Assembly: GCF_030409315.1 (NCBI RefSeq)
Contig: NZ_JAUFPS010000012.1
Location: 171,820 to 235,819 of the forward strand
DNA length: 64,000 bases
Origin: Mucilaginibacter flavus
Lineage (GTDB): Bacteria > Bacteroidota > Bacteroidia > Sphingobacteriales > Sphingobacteriaceae
Direction: 5' to 3'
Below the pieces are notes generated by a model that saw nothing but the letters and a program-made list of their open reading frames with translations, had not been told where the DNA came from and ran no database searches. The position numbers and the translations under genes were made by a program. Positions 51,513 through 58,126 of this stretch are shown here, one piece after another (the stretch's first letter is position 1; every line of letters begins with the position of its first letter).

Positions 51513-52382
51513 ATGAACAAAATAGACAACTTTAAATCCATTATTGACCGGTATAAAGTTGTTTTTTTTGATGCCTTCGGGGTGTTAAAGAACTATAAGG
51601 GCCTGTTGCCGGGTATTGAAAACACTTTTGCTTACCTTGATCAGCAAAAGAAGGATTATTATATTGTTACCAACGATGCATCCCGTAGTCCGGCGCAGCT
51701 GGCAGAGTCTTATAATATCAAGGGGTTGCAGGCCATTACGCCAGATCATATCATATCCTCGGGCATGCTCACTAAAGAGTACCTTGATCTAAAGGTAAAC
51801 GATGGGATCGTAGCCTATTTGGGCACGCCGGATTCTGCACATTATATTGATAGTTCGGGCCTGCATACCTTGCCGGTGAGCCAGATAGACGCCAGCAATA
51901 TTGATAAAGTTAACGCGCTGATATTTTTGGATGACGAGGGTTTTGATTGGTTTGAGGATCTTAATAAAGCGGTAAACATTCTTCGCAAACGTACCATTCC
52001 AGCCATAGTTGCCAATACGGATCACGCCTACCCGCTAAGCAAAAATGACGTGTCAATTGCCGTAGGCGGTTTGGCCAGTATGATAGAAAAAATTGTTGGC
52101 AAAGAATTTATCCGCTTTGGCAAGCCCGATTCGCAGATGTTTATGTTTGCTTATGATTTGCTGCGCGAGCAGGGCCCCATCAGCAAAAAAGATATTGTGA
52201 TGGTGGGCGATACGCTGCAAACCGATATACTGGGTGGTAATAAATTTGGCCTGGATACTGTGCTGGTACTATCGGGCAATACCCAGGCAGTTGATGCCGA
52301 AAACAGGATTCATGCTACCGGAATTGTACCTACCTACATTTGCGATTCGGCAGTGATTGAGCACGGCGAGCTTGGATTTTAG
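51513..52382 (+). CDS. HAD-superfamily hydrolase, subfamily IIA (NagD-like)
   Basis: A 289-residue phosphatase. Motif I is 'YKVVFFDAFGVLKNYKGLLP' (DAFG in place of DxDG, with nucleophile Asp and no second Asp), motif II 'YYIVTNDASRSPAQLAESY', motif III with Lys 'FIRFGKPDSQMFMFAYDLL' and motif IV 'IVMVGDTLQTDILGGNKFGL'. The C2 cap and GKPD segment define the NagD branch. The DAFG variation with Ala then Phe (not Asp) at the acid/base position is unusual and may alter or limit phosphatase activity. It is third in the GS-kinase-HAD run. Confidence 0.85.
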   Translation: MNKIDNFKSIIDRYKVVFFDAFGVLKNYKGLLPGIENTFAYLDQQKKDYYIVTNDASRSPAQLAESYNIKGLQAITPDHIISSGMLTKEYLDLKVNDGIVAYLGTPDSAHYIDSSGLHTLPVSQIDASNIDKVNALIFLDDEGFDWFEDLNKAVNILRKRTIPAIVANTDHAYPLSKNDVSIAVGGLASMIEKIVGKEFIRFGKPDSQMFMFAYDLLREQGPISKKDIVMVGDTLQTDILGGNKFGLDTVLVLSGNTQAVDAENRIHATGIVPTYICDSAVIEHGELGF

Positions 52383-52391
52383 CACCCTCAT

Positions 52392-52781
52392 TTAACTTTC
52401 ATGGCTGCATGCGCCAACATAGCGTTGATTTACAACGTGCGCTATGGCTATTAGCAGCCCTCCTAAGGGTACAACATAACGCTCTGTACCGGTATTTAAA
52501 AACAAATGCCCAAGTACAATCACTCCAAAACCGGCTATCAATAATATTAAAGGCAGCAAACTCCGATGCACCTTAACATAGCTTCCTCCAATTGAATAAA
52601 CGCCTATCATTAGCGCGAAAAGAATCATCCCCCACTCTATCCACGGTGTTGCCAAAAAGCCCATCCCCAGCAACGGTAAGCTTGTAATAAATACCGGCAC
52701 TACCGCGCAATGTATAGCGCATATGGTGGACGCGGTAACGCCAATCTTATCCAACCGGGACGATGTTTTATGAAGATGCAT
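52392..52781 (-). CDS. MerC-domain membrane protein
   Basis: A 129-residue protein read from the ATG at 52781 (MHLHKTSSRLDKIGVTASTI). Four membrane helices; the metal-binding Cys motif is 'ASTICAIHCAVVPVFI' (CxxxC, as in MerC). Related to mercury transporters, but in Bacteroidetes such proteins are mostly linked to metal homeostasis. A C-terminal 'GACSHES' Cys/His adds a possible ligand. A palindrome just upstream suggests metalloregulation. It is convergent with the HAD gene (9-base gap). Confidence 0.8.
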   Translation of the reverse strand: MHLHKTSSRLDKIGVTASTICAIHCAVVPVFITSLPLLGMGFLATPWIEWGMILFALMIGVYSIGGSYVKVHRSLLPLILLIAGFGVIVLGHLFLNTGTERYVVPLGGLLIAIAHVVNQRYVGACSHES

Positions 52782-52800
52782 GCCGCAAAGATAATTCAAT

Positions 52801-52815
52801 TGCAACTAAATTGCA
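52801..52815 (-). promoter_or_regulatory. Palindrome upstream of the MerC gene
   Basis: TGCAA-CTAAA-TTGCA is a perfect 5-5-5 inverted repeat, 20 bases before the MerC ATG, and the sequence is also a direct repeat of AATTGCA. A Fur-family (Zur-like) operator is plausible. The following 52820-52990 is A/C-rich simple repeat sequence ('CAATCAACCCAATCAACTC'). Confidence 0.4.
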
Positions 52816-53043
52816 TTTATATATTGTAAGTTTTTTGTTGATTGGTTGGTTAGGTACTTTGTTTTATTAATTCGAAAATAAATTCTCAAAACAAAAAAAT
52901 TGATTCACAGAAACTTAATCCAACTCAATCAACCCAATCAACTCACTCCAACCCAACCAAAAAAATATCCTTAACAATCACGTAACATATTATTAATCTA
53001 AGCGTCAATAATTAACTTTGCGAATTATTACCCTGATTTATTT

Positions 53044-53679
53044 GTGACCCAAATTACACTCTATAGAATAAAACTGAACTGGGAGGCCGCCTTTAAAACC
53101 AGCCTTAAACGTGTTCAACTCATTATAGCCACCATGTTAATTGTGGCCATCATTAACATTATGCCATCGTTTTTCAAAACGATAGAGCAGCGCCATGGCG
53201 TTGTGTTGCATGATAGGGTATTGGCCCATTTGCCGGCTTATGATGTATCTGTGCCCATTTTTGCCATTATATGGGGCGTAGGCATCCTCATGCTGATCAG
53301 GGCGCTGTACAAGCCGGAATTGGCTATGGGCTATGTATGGACGCTTATATTTGTATGTATTGCCCGTTTTATCACCCTGACATTTGTAAAACTCGATCCG
53401 CCGGTTGGTCTTATTCCATTGGTTGATCCGCTCACCAGTTACTTTTACGGGCATGCGGCTATCACTAAAGATCTTTTCTTTTCGGGCCATACCTCTACCC
53501 TTATGATCGTTTATTTCAACTTGGAACGTAAAAATGATAAACGCATCGTACTTGCATTAACACTGCTGGTAATGTTTATGCTGCTCATACAGCACATTCA
53601 TTATACTATGGATGTATTAGCGGCCCCCGTGATTGTTTATGGCTGTTACCGCTTTGCGCGGGCGTTGGGACTGAGGTAA
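53044..53679 (+). CDS. PAP2_C / sphingomyelin-synthase-like membrane protein
   Basis: A 211-residue membrane protein starting at GTG, with a TAACTTTG -7 element at 53013-53020. It has about five to six helices. The C-terminal region carries 'DLFFSGHTSTLMIVYFNLER' and 'IQHIHYTMDVLAAPVIVYGCY', equivalent to the D3/D4 motifs (SGHT... and HYTxDV) of sphingomyelin and phosphoinositol-ceramide synthases. The catalytic triad of two His and an Asp is intact. It might transfer a phospho-headgroup to ceramide or diacylglycerol. Sphingobacteriaceae make sphingolipids, which supports but does not prove this. Confidence 0.7.
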   Translation: MTQITLYRIKLNWEAAFKTSLKRVQLIIATMLIVAIINIMPSFFKTIEQRHGVVLHDRVLAHLPAYDVSVPIFAIIWGVGILMLIRALYKPELAMGYVWTLIFVCIARFITLTFVKLDPPVGLIPLVDPLTSYFYGHAAITKDLFFSGHTSTLMIVYFNLERKNDKRIVLALTLLVMFMLLIQHIHYTMDVLAAPVIVYGCYRFARALGLR

Positions 53680-53735
53680 AAGTATTATGTAGAAACAGCT
53701 ACTTATAATTTAAGTTGAAAACTTAAATTACATTA

Positions 53736-53804
53736 CCACGAGTTACGCTACGCTAAACTCGCGGCAGCAAAAAGTCTATTGGGAGACGCAAAATATTGCG
53801 TCTC
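53736..53804. repeat. Intergenic repeat: CACGAGTTACGCT unit and GAGACGCA hairpin
   Basis: The stretch 53736-53764 (CCACGAGTTACGCTACGCTA...) is a shorter relative of the 9265-9412 repeat. It is followed by GAGACGCA/TGCGTCTC (53783-53804), a separate 8-base-pair hairpin with an AAATAT loop. A third palindrome, AATTTAAGTT/AACTTAAATT, lies at 53707-53729. No gene lies between the SMS-like and FGGY genes. Confidence 0.6.
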
Positions 53805-53814
53805 TACATTTTTA

Positions 53815-53887
53815 GCTAAATCGTTTAGCTGATACATTGTTCATCTTAGAGATCCCTACCATGCTAAATCGTTCAACTGATGCATCG
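53815..53887. repeat. Direct repeat of the FGGY kinase 3' end
   Basis: The 25-base block 53863-53887 at the coding end of the kinase recurs at 53815-53839 with a 48-base period. The downstream copy reads in the same frame as MYQLNDLA, compared with MHQLNDLAW in the kinase; three of the four differences between copies leave the residue unchanged. Confidence 0.65.
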
Positions 53888-55352
53888 ATCCTTTCAAATC
53901 CTGGTATAGCTTTTTGAAAATCACAAACACCCTGCTGTACAATTCATGATTGTTAAGGTTTGGCTGGATAAAAGTATGATGGGTTACCGAAGTAAGCCTG
54001 GCATAATCATCGGAGTATAAAACTTTAGCGGCAAGATAGATAGCACCTACTGCCGACGCGTCTTCATTTTGCAATACAGCCAGCTTTTTCCCGGTAATAT
54101 CGGCCAGCACCTGCGTCCACACCGCCGAACTTACAAAGCCACCGCTGATGTTTACCTGGGTAATGGTAACCGAGGCGTCCTCTACCGTTTTAAGCACGTT
54201 GTACAAAGCAAAACAAACGCCCTCTAACGCGGCCCGTAAAAAATGAGCTTGGGTATGACTTGGTTTAATGTTAATGTAAGCCCCGCTGGTTTTGGTATCC
54301 CAGATGGGGGCGCGTTCGCCATACAGGTAAGGTAAAAAGATAAGGCCATCGCTACCGGCGGGTACACTTTCAATGGTTTTAAACAATTGATCGTAATCGG
54401 TACCGGAAAGCTGTTCTTTTTGCAGAAAGTTTTTGAGCAGCCAGTTAATGGCAATGCCCCCGTTATTTACCGCGCCGCCGCAAACATAGGTTTGCTCATT
54501 AAGCAGGTAATTAAAGGTCATGCCCTCAAAATTGTAAACCGGTTTAGCGCTGGTAATCCTTACCGCGCCGCTGGTACCAATGGTAAGGGCCGCGATGCCC
54601 GGTCCGGTGGTATGGCTACCCAGGTTGGCACAGCAGCCATCACTTGCGCCGGCAAAAAATTTAGTATCTACTGAAATGTTTAGCAAAGCTGCTAAATCGA
54701 TATTTAGGCCTTCCCGATAGTAGGTGGTGTTTACAGGTGCAGATAATTTATCGGTTTCAATGCCAGCCAACGCGCAAGCTTCCATACTCCACTCCAGCTT
54801 CAAAATATCAAACAATCCCATTGCCGAGGCGATAGAATAATCAACCTCAAAAACATTAAACAGCTTGAACCATATAAACTCTTTGATGCCGATAAACTTA
54901 TGCGATTTGTTAAAAAGCGATGGGTTATTTTCCCTTAGCCATATCAGCTTACACAAAGGCGACATGGCATGTATGGCGGTGCCTGTAGTACGATAGATTT
55001 CCTCTGCTCCGGCAGATTCTCTCAATGTTTGCGCGATGTCCTCGCTTCTTGAATCGGCCCAGGTTATCATGGGGGCCAGCGGCGCGCCTGCTTTATCAAC
55101 AGGAATAATGCTATGCATAGCGCTGCTAAAGCTTACCGCCACGGGGGCATAGCCAATTTTCAAAACAATATCCTGCACGCATTTTACAAAGGCATTCCAG
55201 ATCATCAGCGGGTCTTGCTCGCTGTAACCTGGTTGGGGAATATTGATACCGTAATGTTGTTGCGTTATCCCCAGTGAAGCACCCTTTAAGGTAACCGCCA
55301 CAGCTTTGGTGCTGCCGGTACCAATGTCTATTCCTAAAATATATGCCTGCAT
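53856..55352 (-). CDS. FGGY-family carbohydrate kinase (gluconokinase-like)
   Basis: A 498-residue kinase. The N-terminal ATP/actin fold opens 'ILGIDIGTGSTKAVAVT', followed by 'YSEQDPLMIWNAFVKCVQ' and 'ITWADSRSEDIAQTLRE'. The C-terminal FGGY_C domain has 'TIGTSGAVRIT', 'LYGERAPIWDTKTSGAYINI' and 'NISGGFVSSAVWTQVLADITGKKLAVLQNEDASAVGA'. The pattern fits gluconate kinases, with xylulokinase the alternative. Its last nine codons are repeated once, in frame, downstream of the stop. It is a single gene, divergent from the HipA-like kinase. Confidence 0.85.
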   Translation of the reverse strand: MQAYILGIDIGTGSTKAVAVTLKGASLGITQQHYGINIPQPGYSEQDPLMIWNAFVKCVQDIVLKIGYAPVAVSFSSAMHSIIPVDKAGAPLAPMITWADSRSEDIAQTLRESAGAEEIYRTTGTAIHAMSPLCKLIWLRENNPSLFNKSHKFIGIKEFIWFKLFNVFEVDYSIASAMGLFDILKLEWSMEACALAGIETDKLSAPVNTTYYREGLNIDLAALLNISVDTKFFAGASDGCCANLGSHTTGPGIAALTIGTSGAVRITSAKPVYNFEGMTFNYLLNEQTYVCGGAVNNGGIAINWLLKNFLQKEQLSGTDYDQLFKTIESVPAGSDGLIFLPYLYGERAPIWDTKTSGAYINIKPSHTQAHFLRAALEGVCFALYNVLKTVEDASVTITQVNISGGFVSSAVWTQVLADITGKKLAVLQNEDASAVGAIYLAAKVLYSDDYARLTSVTHHTFIQPNLNNHELYSRVFVIFKKLYQDLKGSMHQLNDLAW

Positions 55353-55450
55353 ATGATTATTGGCACAAAATAGGATTTATCTTTGGCACAAGGCAAATAA
55401 ACATCACATTACCGTTTTCTGAAAAATTTGCCCTAATTTTCGCCCATTCT

Positions 55451-56245
55451 ATGAATTACACTCCACCACAACTACGCACCATTAACGTAATTCGCTACGT
55501 AACGCCCTTACGTGAGGGTGGCTCGTTACCGGCTATTGCCGAGGGTGATGATGAGTTTTTATACGTACTGAAATTCAGGGGGGCCGGCCAGGGCGTTAAA
55601 GCATTGATTGCCGAACTGATTGGCGGCGAAATTGCCCGCCTGTTGGGCCTGAAAATCCCCGAACTGGTATTTGCCAACCTTGATGCCGCCTTTGGCCGCT
55701 CGGAGGCCGATGAAGAGATCCAGGACCTGCTTAAATTTAGCGTTGGTTTAAATCTGGCTCTACATTACTTGTCGGGGGCCATCACTTATGATCCCGTAGT
55801 AAACACGCTCGATGCCAAATTAGCATCGCAGATTGTTTGGCTGGATTGCTTATTAACCAACGTTGACCGCACGCCCCGCAATACTAACATGCTGATGTGG
55901 CATAAAGAACTTTGGCTAATTGACCATGGCGCGGCCCTTTATTTCCATCACTCCTGGCATAACTGGGGAGAATCGGCTAAACGTCCGTTTGTGCAGATTA
56001 AAGACCATGTGCTGCTGCCGCAAGCTTCTTTATTAGATGAGGTAGATGCCGAATTTAGAGAGATCTTAACGTCAGAGCGTATCAGCAACATTGTTAACCT
56101 GATCCCTGATGATTGGTTGACCGACGACTCTGGCAATGGCACGCCAGCCGAGCGTAGGAACGTTTATACCCAATTTTTAATAACCCGTATAGCATCATCT
56201 GCTATATTTATAAAAGAAGCCCAACATGCCCGATCTGTTATTTGA
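55451..56245 (+). CDS. HipA-like kinase domain protein
   Basis: A 264-residue protein read from the ATG at 55451 (MNYTPPQLRTINVIRYVTPL); an in-frame ATG 108 bases earlier is less likely. The N-lobe has 'FLYVLKFRGAGQGVKALIAE' with the ATP Lys. The catalytic loop is 'DCLLTNVDRTPRNTNMLMWH' (N-x-D-R/H-x3-N, as in HipA) and the metal motif is 'LWLIDHGAALYFHHSW' (IDHG for DFG). It resembles short HipA_2-type kinases without a HipB partner. It overlaps the DUF3037 gene by 20 bases, so the two are translated together. Confidence 0.8.
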   Translation: MNYTPPQLRTINVIRYVTPLREGGSLPAIAEGDDEFLYVLKFRGAGQGVKALIAELIGGEIARLLGLKIPELVFANLDAAFGRSEADEEIQDLLKFSVGLNLALHYLSGAITYDPVVNTLDAKLASQIVWLDCLLTNVDRTPRNTNMLMWHKELWLIDHGAALYFHHSWHNWGESAKRPFVQIKDHVLLPQASLLDEVDAEFREILTSERISNIVNLIPDDWLTDDSGNGTPAERRNVYTQFLITRIASSAIFIKEAQHARSVI

Positions 56246-56606
56246 GTACGCCGTAATTCGCGTTGTACCCAGGGTAGAGCGTGAAGAGTTTATTAATGTA
56301 GGCGTGATAGTTTACTGCCCCAAACAAAAGTTTTTAAAGGCCATGCTGCACCTTGATGCCGCCCGCGTTACCGCGCTGGCCCCCGCTTTAGATTTTGACT
56401 GCCTTAAAGATAATATAGCCTCATTAGAGCGCATTACCAACGGCGACCCAAATGGCGGCCCTATCGCCCGGTTAGATCAACCATCGCGCTTCCGTTGGCT
56501 TACAGCAACGCGCAGCACTGTGGTACAATCATCAAAAGTGCACCCGGGATTATGTACCAATGCAGAGGCTACGTTAGTGAAGTTGTTTGAGCAGTTGGTG
56601 GTGTAG
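56226..56606 (+). CDS. DUF3037 protein, partner of the HipA-like kinase
   Basis: A 126-residue protein with DUF3037 features: 'YAVIRVVPRVEREEFINVGVIVYCPKQKFLKAML', 'DFDCLKDNIASLERITNGDP' and 'RFRWLTATRSTVVQSSKVHPGLC'. Its function is unknown. Its ATG lies inside the end of the HipA-like gene. HipA-like kinase/DUF3037 pairs recur in bacteria, to my knowledge without a defined role. A hairpin at 56641-56671 follows. Confidence 0.8.
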   Translation: MPDLLFEYAVIRVVPRVEREEFINVGVIVYCPKQKFLKAMLHLDAARVTALAPALDFDCLKDNIASLERITNGDPNGGPIARLDQPSRFRWLTATRSTVVQSSKVHPGLCTNAEATLVKLFEQLVV

Positions 56607-56640
56607 GCGATGATTACGCCATAGCAAGCGGTAGATCCCA

Positions 56641-56671
56641 GATTTACGAAGTTTTAAAAACTTCGTAAATC
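56641..56671 (+). terminator. Hairpin terminator after DUF3037
   Basis: GATTTACGAAGTTTT/AAAACTTCGTAAATC stem followed by TTTCG. It has the same core as the 8246-8276 hairpin. Confidence 0.6.
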
Positions 56672-56747
56672 TTTCGTCGCTTAGTCATTCCGACTGAACA
56701 GGCTGCCGGATTTCACCACTCTTGTCGATATGGTTCAGAATAGAACG

Positions 56748-57887
56748 CTATTCCTCTTTCCCTTCCACCCCGCCTATCACGTTGCTATCTATCTGCCCTA
56801 TTATCTTGCGGATTTTATCATCTAACATATAAATGGCTTTTTCCATAAAATGAAAATGCAGGGGCTGCGCGGTGTAATCTTCCTCTTTGATAAGATTCAT
56901 GAGGCCCATAATGGTGGTTAGCGGACCACGAAACTCGTGGGCCTGAATATGGGCTATATTTACCAGCGACTGGTTTTGTTCGATGATCTTTTGCTCGCGT
57001 ATTTGCCGGTCTGTTACATTACGGATGATGTACGATATACCAACAATATCATTGTATTTATCGCGGGCAGGCTCAAAGGTAGCTTCCCACCAAATGATGC
57101 CGAGTTTGCCGTAATCGGTTGATCCTACTTCATTTGAGATATGACCTTTGAGCGCCAGGTAGTATCTATCAAGGTAAGTTTCTACAAATGATGGGGCGAT
57201 ATAGGTTTCAAGCTGATCGCCGCGTTTCATGTCAACTCCATGGGCGGCCTTTACAAAGTTGAAAGCGGTTTTATTAAAATCGATGATCTCGCCGTTTTTA
57301 CCCAGCAATACATGAAAATTGGTGGAGCTTTCAAAAAAAGAGCGCAGCCTGATACTGGCGTCATCAATAAATTCGCGTTGTATCTCTACCTCTTTTTGGT
57401 TGCGTTTCAGAATTTTTTCACCAAGCTTAAGTTCCATCACCTTCATTACCTGCTTTGCCAATATCCTCAGTATTAATTGCTGCTGGTCGGTAAGTTGGTG
57501 TGGCACGGTATCAATAACGCAAATAGTGCCAATTTTATGTCCGTTGGAATTTATCAGCGCGGCACCTGCATAAAACCGAACGCCGGGTTCGCCGGTAACC
57601 ATCGGGTTATTTACAAAGCGTTCATCAAGCAAAACATCCGGCACCACCAAAACATCATCCTGCTGCAGAGTGTGGGTGCAAAAACTCAGCGGCCGTAAAA
57701 CAATATGGGCATCCACACCTTTGCGAAGCTTAATATATTGCCTATGCTCATCTAAAAGCGTAATAAGTGCGATGGGCGTTTTGCAAACATCGGCCATTAG
57801 CTCAATCACCTCCTGTAATTCCCTATCAGTCTCCAGGTCGAGATCAAGAAAATTCGCAACAGCGGGTAAACCGTTATCTACTATCAT
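56748..57887 (-). CDS. GAF-PAS sensor protein with HisKA but no ATPase domain
   Basis: A 379-residue cytoplasmic protein. A GAF domain (about 20-165, 'LMADVCKTPIALITLLDEHRQYIKLRKG', 'IGTICVIDTVPHQL') is followed by a PAS domain (about 180-300, 'SSTNFHVLLGKNGEIIDFNK', 'VGISYIIRNVTDRQIREQKI'). The end is a HisKA segment with H-box 'IQAHEFRGPLTTIMGLMNLI'. It ends 50 residues after the H-box, with no N/G1/G2 boxes. Like the TPR sensor at 45625 it may work by phosphotransfer with another kinase. It is a single gene. Confidence 0.78.
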   Translation of the reverse strand: MIVDNGLPAVANFLDLDLETDRELQEVIELMADVCKTPIALITLLDEHRQYIKLRKGVDAHIVLRPLSFCTHTLQQDDVLVVPDVLLDERFVNNPMVTGEPGVRFYAGAALINSNGHKIGTICVIDTVPHQLTDQQQLILRILAKQVMKVMELKLGEKILKRNQKEVEIQREFIDDASIRLRSFFESSTNFHVLLGKNGEIIDFNKTAFNFVKAAHGVDMKRGDQLETYIAPSFVETYLDRYYLALKGHISNEVGSTDYGKLGIIWWEATFEPARDKYNDIVGISYIIRNVTDRQIREQKIIEQNQSLVNIAHIQAHEFRGPLTTIMGLMNLIKEEDYTAQPLHFHFMEKAIYMLDDKIRKIIGQIDSNVIGGVEGKEE

Positions 57888-58077
57888 ATCATTTTAATCG
57901 CGGGCGCAATGTTAGGGGTGTTTTACGCAAGCTGCATCGCCAAAACAAATATTTTAATTTTAGCGATACAAGATAATATTTAGCAAGATAAAAAACGTTT
58001 CGGTTTTGTTGTTTTTTTGACATTTATTAAAATTAAGCCTATTGTGAAAGTAAAGACGTAGTTAAAGCACATAAAAA

Positions 58078-58108
58078 AGCCCCGTTAAAACCGAATTTTA
58101 ACGGGGCT
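58078..58108 (-). terminator. Terminator of the rhamnosidase operon
   Basis: The stem GCCCCGTTAAAA/TTTTAACGGGGC with a short loop is followed on the minus strand by six T. It lies 19 bases after the rhamnosidase stop. Confidence 0.85.
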
Positions 58109-58126
58109 CAAAATAATTGATATTGT

